Assembly: GCA_049999765.1 (NCBI GenBank)
Contig: JBNGIQ010009497.1
Span: 109,047-145,726 of the forward strand
DNA from: Phaeoceros laevis
Lineage: Eukaryota; Anthocerotophyta; Anthocerotopsida; Notothyladales
Reading direction: 5' to 3'
DNA length: 36,680 bases
Part shown: piece by piece, positions 20,787-30,998 of the stretch
Numbering within the stretch: the stretch's first letter is position 1
Layout: the number at the start of each line of letters is the position of its first letter
Notes under the pieces: generated by a model
Seen by the model: only the letters and a program-made list of their open reading frames with translations
Database searches by the model: none
Told to the model about the DNA's origin: nothing
Position numbers and translations under genes: made by a program

Positions 20787-21998
20787 GTCGACGTTCCAGG
20801 GCGTCGCAGGGCAGAGCTTAGGCCTTCAGGAGCTTATTACCGCTCAGGTGCCCTAAGGAAGCAGTAAACGGAAAAGCGAAATCGCAAGTCTCGAATCCCT
20901 CTGTGGGTCGTCTGCTCAAGGGGGACAGAAGGCTGCTCACGGCAGCACCAGTCCTTCAGTTGTTAAGACTGTACCCTGGTGCCTGCACCCCATGTTACCA
21001 CGAGGGCGTGGAAGACTAGTGGTTCCTCCTGTTTTCGATGCATGAAGTAGCTACAGGTTTCAGGCAAGTCTGCCGTGCCAGCGGACGCAGAATTTCTGCG
21101 GCCATTACCACAGCAAATCTGCCTTTATCTCAAATCTGCTTTGGAGGCAACTCACGGCACTGAAAACACAGGGGATGCCGTCGGCCAAGTCTTGGCACTG
21201 CAGTTTGAGCCGATCGGGATAACACGGTGAAGGATAAGTTTTTTCTGCTTCCGCACCGGTAGCAATTGTAGCAGGCTTGTCCATCTTCGCCTTTCTGTGT
21301 GTCCAGCCAGAACACTTGAACTCCTGCTGCTGATCTTGCACACCAGACTCTGTACCTTGCCTCATACAGTGACAGGGTTCGCAGCTTTAGGTGCAGAGGA
21401 CGGGGGCACTTGTGCTTGGCTCCAGAGCAGCGCAGAATGGATGATCCCAAGAGCACTGGAGAACAAGCCCGTCCACTTAAGGAGGTTGAACCAGCCACAA
21501 GCAAGTTGGATCCTTGTTTGTTCTCGAGTGTGATGCAGCTTCCTTTCTTGAGCTACTTGTGATGCGATGACTCCATGACTGAGCTGACTCCCCCAATTCG
21601 TGGTTCCTCGGACCTAACCAATGAGAATGTCCTGGTGCTTGTATTCAGAGAAGGGCACTATCCTCCAAACACTCCTACAAACTCATGATCTCTGTGGATT
21701 TGTGTCTGCTTTTAGTTAGGCAGCTAGCTGCCTTCTGTGACATACTTTGCACGTTCGGACAAGGGCTTATCAGCAAGCATTAATTTTTGCACCTTTTGGA
21801 TAAGGATGCACATCTACTACTCGCCTTTCCTAATCTTCCGCATGGCAGGAAGGCGACCCCACAACAGTGGAAAGCCTTCCTCCAAGGTTATGCTTCCAAT
21901 TTGGGACGTCATCTGGAAGTAACGCCTGCAAAAAGTTACCCTGTCCAGTTGTTCATTTGAAGACATCTTTTGTAGTGAAGGGAACGCCTTCTCAGCAG
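20787..21998. other. Intergenic region between SRP72 and the DTW gene
   Basis: No gene was recognised. A minus-strand frame over 21130-21504 (124 codons) has Cys clusters (CYNCYRC and CFQC) but matches no family I know. A plus-strand 41-codon frame starts at 21438. Both remain unassigned. Confidence 0.4.
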
Positions 21999-22724
21999 TC
22001 AGCCTACGGCATTGAGAGACTTGGAGGATTGTTTGGGAGTGGCCTGCATTGCCACCATTTTGCGCAACACAGACAAGAGCTTCCTCTGGATTTCTGCACC
22101 CTCGGGCTCCAAGCAGGCCAGTGCCCGAGCGACAGCTTCCATGGTGCTCACACACCCCGCAAAAGGTTCTTTCCGCAGAATGAGCTCTTCTCCCTTTCCC
22201 AGGCCCTCCTTGCTCGCATCACACGGAAAGCAGACCGGCACCACAAAGCGGGACAAGAAGGGCATGCTGGCCCTCACCATCTCCCGCGCATGCTGCCACG
22301 TCCCATCCACCACCAACAGGACAACCTGCCTCCTTTCTGCTGCTGTTGCTCCTCCTGCTGCTTGTTGCAGTCGGTCCGTCTCGGCCGCTAGGGCAGATGC
22401 GCACCAGCCGGGGAGGTCCAGTGCGCCGGCGCAGGGGAATAGCAGAAGCACATGAGGGCGGGGCAGATCGGGGGCGGCCCCGGAACCGGCTAGGGAGTCT
22501 AGGAGCGGCGATAGTCCTGGCCGGAACTGGCGGCCCACCAAGAGCTGGCAGCGAGTGAGGCAAGCTGCCACTAGGGACGCCGTAGCCAGCTTGTGCCGCG
22601 TCTCGTGCGGATGCTGCAGCAGGATGAGCTGGGTGACGGTGGTGGGAAGGGGCTCCCGCGGCAGAACGTCACAGAGGCACACCGACTGCGGCCTCACGCA
22701 GTCTGCGCAAATGGCCCGACCCAT
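21999..22724 (-). CDS. DTW-domain protein, probable tRNA-uridine aminocarboxypropyltransferase
   Basis: This is a single-exon gene of 241 aa. The DTW family (TapT in bacteria, DTWD1/2 in animals) uses S-adenosylmethionine to add a 3-amino-3-carboxypropyl group to uridine in tRNA (acp3U). The N-terminus has the cysteine cluster CADCVRPQSVCLC. LILLQHPHETRHKLATASL is the typical segment after it. The signature Asp-x-Thr-Trp appears as VVDGTWQHAREM, and a conserved RKEPFAGCVSTMEAVARAL follows. The length agrees with bacterial and plant members. The gene is divergent from the first BTB gene, with 340 bp between starts. Whether it acts in the cytosol, nucleus or an organelle is not evident, since no transit peptide is apparent. 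Confidence 0.9.
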   Translation of the reverse strand: MGRAICADCVRPQSVCLCDVLPREPLPTTVTQLILLQHPHETRHKLATASLVAACLTRCQLLVGRQFRPGLSPLLDSLAGSGAAPDLPRPHVLLLFPCAGALDLPGWCASALAAETDRLQQAAGGATAAERRQVVLLVVDGTWQHAREMVRASMPFLSRFVVPVCFPCDASKEGLGKGEELILRKEPFAGCVSTMEAVARALACLEPEGAEIQRKLLSVLRKMVAMQATPKQSSKSLNAVG

Positions 22725-23064
22725 GCTTCACCCGGCAGCTCAATCCTCCCCTAGTTTAGCCGATTTTTGGCTTCCCAGCTTCCTAAATACTTGATGACTT
22801 CCCGATCCAGCACCGGCATCGGAGCGTCAAGTCATCTGCGGGAAGGACCTGGACTAGGGCAGGATTCCTCGCCTCTGGGGTCCCCTTCCCAAGTTGCTTC
22901 CGCCCGCCTCATCTCGTATGTTTCTTGTCTAGGCACCACCTCGCTGCAATGGAGCCAGATCCAATTGTGAGGGAGGTAGACTGCCTTTCCACAAACTACC
23001 GGTGCTGTGTCTCCGAGGTGCTTGGAATTCTGGATTCTCAAGCGTCACAGCTGCAGCAGGAACC
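22725..23064. promoter_or_regulatory. Divergent intergenic region (DTW gene / BTB gene 1) with a uORF
   Basis: The two flanking genes start in opposite directions 340 bp apart, so they probably share a promoter region. A 39-codon upstream ORF (22949-23068) ends in a TGA whose bases overlap the proposed ATG of BTB gene 1 (CCATGATG). No TATA element was identified with confidence. Confidence 0.45.
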
Positions 23065-23942
23065 ATGATGACCTTGACGCCTTCCGTGCAGGTGGAAGGT
23101 CTGAAGGATGCCCTTTCCTCCGAGAGGAAGCAGAAACGCAAGCTGGCTGAGGAAAACAAACTTATGAGCAAAAGGCTGAAGTTCTTGGTGCTGGCAGAGG
23201 AGTACGCCTTTTGTGACAGCATCACTCTCTTTGCCAAGGATGGGAAGTCCATGGTTTGCAGCAGATTTTTGCTGGTAAGAAGCTGTCTGAAGTTCTCGAT
23301 TCGAGGCATCCATATGTGGCAGCTGCTCTGTTAGGTTAGAAGTTGTCTTGTTGTGAACGGTTGTTGCTTCTTGGATGCTCACGATCACCATTGCAGGCCC
23401 AGCGCTCACCGGTTTTGAAGGTGAAGCTGCTCTTGGCAGAAGACATTTCAACAATTTTCAGCAGCGTGGGGGTTGAAGTACTCAGGGTGTTCCTGCTCTA
23501 CCTGGTAACGGGCAACGTAACCACACAGTCACTGGAGGAAATGGTTGTGGCGCTACTGGATTTGGCTATGGACTACGAGGTGAACGAATTGCGGGACGTG
23601 TGCCTGGAATACCTATTGCAGCACTACCCCAGGCTCAGGAGCTTCGTGGAGGACTACGAAGCGGCTCGCGAGGTGGCACTCGGCATCCACGACCTGTGGA
23701 GCAGGCACAAGGACGTCCCCAAACTGCGAGCGATCGCCAGGGCCGTGAAAGAGTCTTTCATCGGGTTCAGGCTTCTCCTGACTCTGGGCAAAGACGACGA
23801 AGCGCTCGAGAGCAAAGTGGACACTATGAGAGCGAGCGTTGGGGACATTCTCAAGGAGAATGAAACGGCAGACTCGCGTGGTGTCAAGTGTGGCACAGTG
23901 GGGCAATTTGTGTGGAACCTCGAGGAATTCGGAGAGACGTGA
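23065..23942 (+). CDS. BTB/POZ-like protein with N-terminal coiled coil, paralog 1
   Basis: Exons 23065-23274 and 23397-23942 give 251 aa. The N-terminal helix ERKQKRKLAEENKLMSKRLK is a likely coiled coil. It is followed by a BTB-like core: DSITLFAKDGKSMVCSRFLL, AQRSPVLKVKLL, a helical segment, then LLDLAMDYEVNELRDVCLEY. BTB domains dimerise and often link substrates to CUL3 ubiquitin ligases. That role here is inference. ATG 23065 was chosen because the leader around it (GCAGGAACCATGATGACC...) aligns with the start of paralog 2. An alternative is ATG 22949 with a 73-nt intron (23019-23091). The phase-0 intron inside the BTB core is at the same place as in paralog 2. Compared with paralog 2 it lacks about 45 residues before the coiled coil. 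Confidence 0.8.
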
Positions 23943-24597
23943 CTGATCTCAGGCTTCCCTGCCTGGGCTTGTGAGCACAAGGCCAACGCTGCGGGGAAGT
24001 GACTTGTGAGGTCAGGATCTCTCTATCAAGTATGATCATCTTACAAGTAGCGGTGTGGCCCTGTGCCCACAGGCTTGGATTGTTTTTCAGCGGGTCTTCG
24101 ATCCTCGGTAGAGAATCTGTCTGTCGAGGAGGGCATGGCTGGTGGTGGATCTGGATGCAAACCCTCGAAACCTACACTGCAAACCAGGTTTGCGGCAATC
24201 ATGAAAGAACAGTGATTGCTTCTTCCCAAAGATTCTTGATCTGTACATAGGGGCGAAGCGGAATTTACTTCTTCCCGACTCAACTGTGATCAGGGTTGGA
24301 CGTAGACTAGCAAGATCATAACAAGTCTGCCTGAAGCCTTCCGCGAGAGCCAGTTCACTAGACTGATGTTGCCCAGCCCTAAAATCTCGGAGCCAGAGTC
24401 GGCCAAGTGGCATTTCATTGGAGCGAAATCCCGCGATCAAACATACCAAGTCAGAACTGGTGGCTTCTTCCTTTTGAGCATAACTTCCAACTGAAGGAGG
24501 CGGGCGGGGTACCGCTCGAGGAGCTGGAAGGAAGCTTGCCCGAATTCTACTAGCTTTGCGCTTCAATTTCAAGCAGCTGCAAGCGGGAGGAGCAACC
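23943..24597. other. Spacer between the two BTB paralogs
   Basis: This is the 3' UTR of paralog 1 and the promoter and leader of paralog 2. No further gene or repeat was seen. Confidence 0.4.
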
Positions 24598-25742
24598 ATG
24601 GCCACCCCGACGCCTGTTGTTCAACCAAAAAGGGCCCGAACCTCAGTGGCATGCGCAGCTGCGAAGAGTTCCAAACCCGAAACGGATCCGGAACTGGTGG
24701 CCATAGATGCGGGCCTGGCGAGAGAAAGAGAAAAAGCGGCAGCTGCGTCGCGGGAGTGGACGAAGAAGGTGGCGGCACTGAATGCCTTAATCTCCTGCGA
24801 GAGGAAACAGAAACGCCGGCTGGCCGAGGAGAACGAGGCTATGACCAAAAAATTGAAGTTTCTGCAGGTGGATATGGCTCAGTCACTGCTGGATGACTCC
24901 CATGACCATGTGAACCTCGTTACCAAGGAAGGAAGTTGTATAAGGTGCAGCAATTTCGTACTGGTAAGAGCAATTCTACATTATGACCAGTCACCAGCTG
25001 ACTGATGAAGTCCGGGAGCTTGCTGAGGTTCATGAATTAAGTGGTAGAGAAGAGGGCTTTAAGCCTAGGTTGAACCGGGCATTCCGAAGCTTCCAGGTCT
25101 GCTAAAATTTGGCACTGCCTTCTCATTTTGCAGGCTCGAGCATCGGCAGTGCTGAAGATGAAGCTTGTTTTGGGAGAGGACATTAGCAACATCTTCTCCG
25201 ACGTGGAGCCTGCAGTGCTGGACACTTTCCTACACTTCCTCGAAACCGCCGATGTGCCTCTGGAGGAGCTGGAGCAGTTCGATGTGGACCTGTTGACGCT
25301 GGCTGTTGAGTATGAGGTGGACCAACTGCGGGATGTGTGTTTGGATCACATGTTGCACAGCTACCCCAGGCTCATGAATTTTGTGGTGGACTACGATGCG
25401 GCCCGCGACAAGGCGCTGGCCATTCACAGTCTTTGGGACGCGCACAAGGACATTCCCAAGTTGCAGGCAATCTCCAGGGCGGTGACGGAATCCTTCATGG
25501 CGTTCAGGTTTCTTCGGACCATCAGCGGGGAAAATGAAACAGTTGAGGGCAAAGAAGCGCTTGAGCAGAAATTGAACACCATGAAGACGACCGTACATGA
25601 GATTTTGGAGGAGAACGAGACGGCGAAAGGTGTGAGGTGTGGCACGGTGAAAGAATTTGTCTGGGACCTGGGGGAGGAACATACCGAACAAGATCGAAGT
25701 GCAGTAAGCGTGGGGAAATCCACGAAGCACTTGACCAATTGA
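24598..25742 (+). CDS. BTB/POZ-like protein with N-terminal coiled coil, paralog 2
   Basis: Exons 24598-24963 and 25134-25742 give 324 aa. The first 45 residues are basic and Ala-rich (PKRARTSVACAAAKSSKP, a possible nuclear signal). Then comes a coiled coil ending ERKQKRRLAEENEAMTKKLK, and a BTB-like core with VNLVTKEGSCIRCSNFVL, ARASAVLKMKLVLGEDISNI, LLTLAVEYEVDQLRDVCLDH and YPRLMNFVVDYDAARDKAL. A conserved C-terminal block (KGVRCGTVKEFVWDL) is shared with paralog 1 (RGVKCGTVGQFVWNL). It shares gene structure, intron position and orientation with paralog 1, so the pair arose by tandem duplication. The family beyond BTB is not one I can name. Confidence 0.82.
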
Positions 25743-25940
25743 TCACGAGTTATTAGGGACAAATATTAGACCTTGAAAGATAAGGGTGTGAGAGTGGTGC
25801 CCTGCAGGGGTCTGTCATTAGCTAACCTAGTTCTCCTCTCAAGCACGGTGAAGGACGGAAGTTCTCTAAGCCACATTGTAAATCTAACAAGCCTATGAAG
25901 GTGTAGCCCTCAGAGTTATGTGTGTGCTTCTTGCATAGCA

Positions 25941-26020
25941 TTAGGTTAGCTTAGTATATACATGTCTTGTTTAATTTCATCTTAGGTTAGCTTAGTATAT
26001 GTCTTGTTTAATTTCATCTT
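25941..26020. repeat. Tandem duplication, period about 41 bp
   Basis: TTAGGTTAGCTTAGTATAT occurs at 25941 and 25982. Each copy is followed by TGTCTTGTTTAATTTCATCTT. The first copy has 4 extra bases. Confidence 0.8.
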
Positions 26021-26252
26021 GCTCCTGGTATATACACATGGGATTGCCTTGCTTTTGTATGAGTAATAATCCCTCTTGCAACTCATCTTGAGGTTGTGGG
26101 AGCTGAGGGTAGCAACTACCTTTTTTGTGCTTTGAGCCATATCTAGGAGTTACCCTAATACTTCAGATATTGTTTAGATATTGTTTGTATGTCCTACTAA
26201 CCTTTCCATCATTTGGGTCTTGCTTTTTATAACATATTTTAGAGAGGTGTCA

Positions 26253-26400
26253 CCATTGAGCCCTGACATCACTCCTCGACTAATTGGCATAAGCGTGTGC
26301 TACAACCCTCACCTCACTCCTTGACTCATTGGCAAACGTGCTACAACCCTGACCTCACTCTCTTACTCATTGGCATCTCGGTGACTAATTGGCATACGCC
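26253..26400. repeat. Three imperfect tandem units, about 45-55 bp each
   Basis: The recurring core is CCCTGACCTCACTC, then a few bases, then GACTCATTGGCA and a CGTGCTACAA tail. Spacing varies between copies. Confidence 0.6.
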
Positions 26401-26860
26401 TATGCATAGCATTGCTCTCCATTTCTCAGTTCTTTATTTTATATTTTTGTTAGTGTATATTTCTTTTATCTACTTTCTATGTATGCTTCTATGCTCATAT
26501 AATTGAATTATTTTCTATAATTTTTAAAATTAGAAAAATATTTAGGCTTATATTTTATTTATTTGTGATTTATCTGCAAACCTAGGTACAAATCAACAAC
26601 CACCAACACTCACTAGGCAACAAAGCAAAGTTGCATGATCACGCTCCTGCACAAATGCCTATCTTTCAATTTCTTGTAACCACTCATTTATTATCTTCTT
26701 GTATTCCTTGTCTTTCTATTGTAAACTGAATGATTAACAAATGTAGTGCTTTGTTCAACCTTGCATCAATGAGCCTTGCGGCCATCCATGAAAATGGTTT
26801 TCTACTCAACCACTTGGGTTTCTGAGGACCATCTTAGAGTCATCTTAGGACCATCTTACG

Positions 26861-27021
26861 TTATCTTAGGTTCCAGGCCCACATCCCCAAGTGGTCTCTA
26901 CTCTTCCATATGGCCTTCGGGCTGGTTGGGAACTTGGGACCTTATCTTAGGTTGCAGGCCGACATCCCAAGTGGTCTCTACTCTTCCGTACGGCCTTCCG
27001 GCTGGTTGGGAACTTGGGACC
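26861..27021. repeat. 81-bp tandem duplication
   Basis: TTATCTTAGGTT starts at 26861 and 26942. Both units end in GGCTGGTTGGGAACTTGGGA-CC and differ at only a few bases. Confidence 0.85.
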
Positions 27022-27059
27022 TAGTGCCCAGGGTTTCATGGTTTCGTTGAAGTGCATTC

Positions 27060-27160
27060 AACTAGCCTAGTGGTAGTGGGCGTGCTGATAGTGGCATATG
27101 TGATTTGTAATTCAAGCTATATCCAAGTGAGCTCCCCTAAGAAAAGCTCAAAAAAAAAGT
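27060..27160 (+). mobile_element. Possible tRNA-derived SINE relic
   Basis: TAGCCTAGTGG at 27063-27073 fits the RNA polymerase III A box. A weak B-box-like stretch (TTTGTAATTCAAGC, 27103-27116) follows at a plausible distance, and a run of nine A lies at about 27150-27158. The B box departs clearly from consensus, so this is tentative. Confidence 0.3.
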
Positions 27161-28565
27161 GTGCAAAGACCATGACCGTGTAGTGCGCATGCAGTGTGCG
27201 CCCCTTCTCCTCCTCCTCCCCCCCCCCCTTTAAAAATTTTAAAACCACTTGCAAACTGCCATCAAAATTTCTAGTAGTTTTTTTGGCTTCTGCCAAAGTA
27301 AGGAACACATCCACGGTTGGCGATGGTTGGGTGGGATCACGGACTTCACATCCGCTGTCCGTGCAAACGCGGTGATATGGAGATCCTACATAGTGTCTAG
27401 CCGTGGTTTGGTCCCGTTGCGCCACCGTGGCCGCGGTGTTTGAATATGTTAGTGGCCGGCTCTGCCAAATTTAGGCGGGCAGCCGTGCACCCAAAAGCCT
27501 GTCGGCACCCAGGCCTGGTACGGACGCACCATCCCGACTCCCCAGATGGCCAGGTAACAAGCGCAGAATCGGGAACCGGAGGTAGTGCCGGCCACCGCGC
27601 GGTGACGTAAGATCGTCTCCCGGTCCGAATCAGTTCCGTGTACGCTTATCATTATTGTCGCAACTGATGCATGTTCATGCAAATGCCATGAATGCAGATG
27701 GGATCATGGCATGTACATCCCTCACCTAGATCGGCTGTACAGCGCACGGCGCTTTCCCCTTAGGTAACCGGCATCCCATCCCATGGTAACAAGTGAAAAA
27801 CAATATGGCCGTTTGGCGATCCAGCCATTCAACGGGCATTGCGAAGGCGAATTTTCGAGAGCTGTGGTTGTAAATAGAATGCACCGTTGGTCTTTTCTCT
27901 CTCTTCTGCCTCGCCTGTCCTTCCTTGGGCCACACCGGTCTCGTCCAAGGACCTTCTCCTCGCCATCGCTCGACATTCGCCTCTTCCCCCCGACTCCGCC
28001 TCCCTCGCCTCTCTTCTCCTGCCTCGTCGTCATCGCCCCCATTCCACCTCGCCTCGTTCCGACCCGCTGCTCCCTCCCCCGCCCCAGCCCTCTGCGGCCC
28101 TAGCTACATTCTCTTCCTCCTTGCTGTGGGGCATGATGTTTTGTGAACGTTTGCAGCTGGAGGGGGAAGCTTCGTGTAGTTGCTCGACTGTTGCGTTGCT
28201 CGGGATTGAAGGAGGCGGAAGGGTAGGTTTTTGCGCGTGATTCTGCTCAGGGCTGATTGGTTGAAGCGGAGGCAGCATTGAAGCTGGTAGGAATTGCAAA
28301 CAGGACAGAGTGAGAGGAAGCACGGCGCAGAGGTTGGGGTTGAATGTTGACTGTTAGGTAGCGTTTTACTGATGCAGCCGGCGGGGGAGAAGGGATAAAT
28401 GATAGTCTGCGACATCTGGAACTGGCCTGCATTGGCATTGGAGAGCGTAGAGGAAGTGAATGGGACGAGAGCTCTCTGTGGACGCCTAGTTGGATCAGTG
28501 TGTTTCACGGATCTGAGCTGAATGCGAGCTGCTGGTGCAACTGCTTGATGGGGAAGTTACTGCAG

Positions 28566-30400
28566 ATGGACCGAGATGTGGTGGCACGTTTGGCGTTGCT
28601 GGCAGTGCTCTTTGCCTTGTTCAGTAGGGCAGGTAATTGCTTGTCCGAGCTGTGTGTTGCATTTTTGAATGAAGCTTTCCTGGAGTGTCCTGCTGCTGGA
28701 GCTGGATAGGTGTATCTGTGGAGTGGATTTTGAGGCGGACGCTGTGTGTGTGGTGGCAGGATCGAGACCGATAGGAGTGTGCTGGGGCAGGTCGGGAGAT
28801 AACCTTCCGAGCGCTTCCAAAACGGTGGGGCTTCTCCAACAGATCGGAATCACCACCGTGCGGCTCTTCGACAGTGATTCCAACACCCTAAAGGCTCTGA
28901 GCAACACAAAAATAGAGGTGATTGTGGCAGTGACTAACGAGGAGCTTGAGGCGGTAGCTGTGTCAGGGGACACAGCCACCAAGTGGGTGGCGGACAAAGT
29001 TCAGGCTTACGTCAGCTCAGGAGTGAGCATCAAGATGGTAGCTGTAGGCACTGAGGTGCTCACCACCACCAATCTCTCCCAGTACTTGGTCCCAGCCATG
29101 GACAATATCCACACAGCTCTCACTAAGGCAGGCTTGGATGACACCATCAAGGTCTCTACTCCCCACTCCATGAGCGTGCTGCAGAAGTCCTTCCCTCCCT
29201 CTGCTGGAACATTCAACACCACCCTTGGCCCCGTCATGCGGGACGTTCTCCAGTTCCTGCAGGCGACGGGCTCCATCTTCATGATCAATGCTTACCCCTA
29301 CTACGCCTATACCGTGGATGAGAGCATCAGGCTCACCTATGCTCTGTTCGAGACTGACCCCGGCGTCACAGACTCAGGCAATGGGCTCAAGTACAGCAAT
29401 ATCTTTGAGGCGCAGTTGGATGCCGTCTTTGCTGCCATGACTGCCTTCAACTTCTCCCAGCTGAGCTTGCTGGTATCAGAGGCTGGTTGGCCATCCAAGG
29501 GAGACTCGGGAGAGAGGGGAGCTGGACTGAAGAACGCTGAGACCTTCAACAACAACCTGGTTCAGCATACAGTGAACGACAAGGGAACTCCTGGTAAGCC
29601 AGGCATGGGAATCGATACCTACATCTTCGCTCTCTACAACGAAAACACCAAGCCGGGGCCTACCTCAGAGCGCAACTGGGGGCTCTACAATCCGGATAAC
29701 ACCCCTGTGTACCCTGTCAACTTCGCCAACACCGGTTCTGGTGGGAATGGGAACAACGGAGGAAACGGAGGAAATGGAGGAAATGGAGGTGGAGGAGGAA
29801 ATGGTGGTAATAGCAACACTGGGGGTGGCGGTAGCAGTACCAGCAAAGCCTGGTGCGTGGCCAGGACCACCATCACCAACGCTAGCCTGCAGGCTGCTCT
29901 GGACTGGGCTTGCGGGCCCGGCCGGGCAGACTGCGGTCCCATCCAACGAGGAGGTTCATGTTACACACCCAACACCGTCGTTTACCATGCTTCCTATGCC
30001 TTCAACAGCTTCTGGGTGCGGAGCGGATTCCAACCTCAGGCTTGCAATTTTTCTGGAACCGCCACTCTGAGCGCCAACAATCCTAGTGAGCTTCCGTGAC
30101 TTGCAATTTCCCTTCCAGTTACCAACAGGTTGCCGCCTTCTTTTGATGATATGTGCAGCTGATCTCACGCAAACTTTTTGTCCTGTAGGTAAAACTGACA
30201 ACTGCGTCTTCCCAGCCAGGTAACGGCATGTACTTGTTTATCAATCCTGAACATGGTTTGCCAAAATCACCCTTGCAAAGTTCTCATGCTAGGTTTCCTC
30301 ACTTTTTTACAGAGGCTTCGCTGGACTCCCACTGTATGAAAAGTGCCATCAGATGGCCACCTTTGCTGCAGCGATTCTTCTGGTCTTTCTTCTGGGTTGA
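28566..30400 (+). CDS. Beta-1,3-glucanase (GH17) with X8/CBM43 domain and GPI-type tail
   Basis: Exons 28566-28632, 28760-30085, 30189-30219 and 30313-30400 give 503 aa. The enzyme cuts beta-1,3-glucan (callose) at the cell surface. The order is: a signal peptide (MDRDVVARLALLAVLFALFS); the GH17 barrel with the acid/base Glu in VAVGTEVL and the nucleophile Glu in LLVSEAGWPSKG; a Gly/Asn-rich linker (about 29734-29840); then an X8 domain with WCVARTTITNASLQAALDWACG, ADCGPIQRGGSCY and a final Cys in TDNCVFP. The tail ends in the hydrophobic stretch MATFAAAILLVFLLG, as expected for GPI attachment. The last two exons are tiny (31 and 88 nt) and were placed from the X8 cysteine pattern and splice phase. 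Plasmodesmal callose turnover is a common role of this architecture, but here it is inference. Confidence 0.94.
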
Positions 30401-30998
30401 AGTCTTGTAAGGATATCATTTTCTCCACTGCTGCTCGTGTGGGCTTCGTCACCTTTTCTCCGGCCTGCAGACACCTTGACAGGTAGCTGCAAATTTTGAC
30501 TCCTGGACAGCGCAATTCCTTACATGATCATCATGCATTGTGGCCCCGGCCATTTCTGTAGTCCTCAGGTTTTAGGTTAGGATTGCTTTCCACATTGAAC
30601 ATTTGCGCTTCGTTCGTCCATGTCGAAAACTGGGAGGTTATGAACCATCCAACAGCCCAACCACCCAGGTACCGCAGCCATATTCCTAGCAGATAGAGGC
30701 ATAGAAAAACTCGGTAGTATTTCTTCAGTTAGGACATGCCCGTTGCGCTCCTACTATCGGTTGAACCCATAATAGTAGTCAATGGCATTGCACAACTTGC
30801 GTTTGGTAATGGAATAGATGTCATGCCTCTAAGACTGTCCGTTAATAAAAAAAATCGTAGAAGATGATCAAGAGTGTCTCAAAAATCTACCAAAATTGCA
30901 GAGGTCGGCAACCAGGGACACTTCCAGATCTCACCTGTCTGATGAGAAGCTGTACATAGGAAGACTCTCTGACTGCCGATCATCAAATGCAGGCGCCA
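30401..30998. other. Convergent 3' spacer (glucanase / glycosylase)
   Basis: The flanking genes end toward each other here. An AATAAA-type signal lies at about 30843-30848 on the plus strand. No gene was seen. Confidence 0.4.

Larger units (their letters stand above)
25743..28565. other. Gene-free repeat-rich spacer and glucanase promoter
   Basis: It contains short tandem repeats near 25.94 and 26.25-26.40 kb, an 81-bp duplication at 26.86-27.02 kb, a possible SINE relic at about 27.06 kb, a C-run at about 27220-27230, and a pyrimidine-rich stretch at 27890-28110 that may be part of the glucanase promoter or leader. No coding region was recognised. Confidence 0.45.

Noticed and set aside
27722-28240. 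Ser/Pro-rich and Arg-rich frames upstream of the glucanase
   Set aside because: They come from a pyrimidine-rich promoter or leader tract and are open on both strands.
29665-30070. Pro-rich and Glu/Met-rich frames overlapping the glucanase linker
   Set aside because: These are shadow frames of the Gly/Asn-rich linker repeat in the real glucanase frame.
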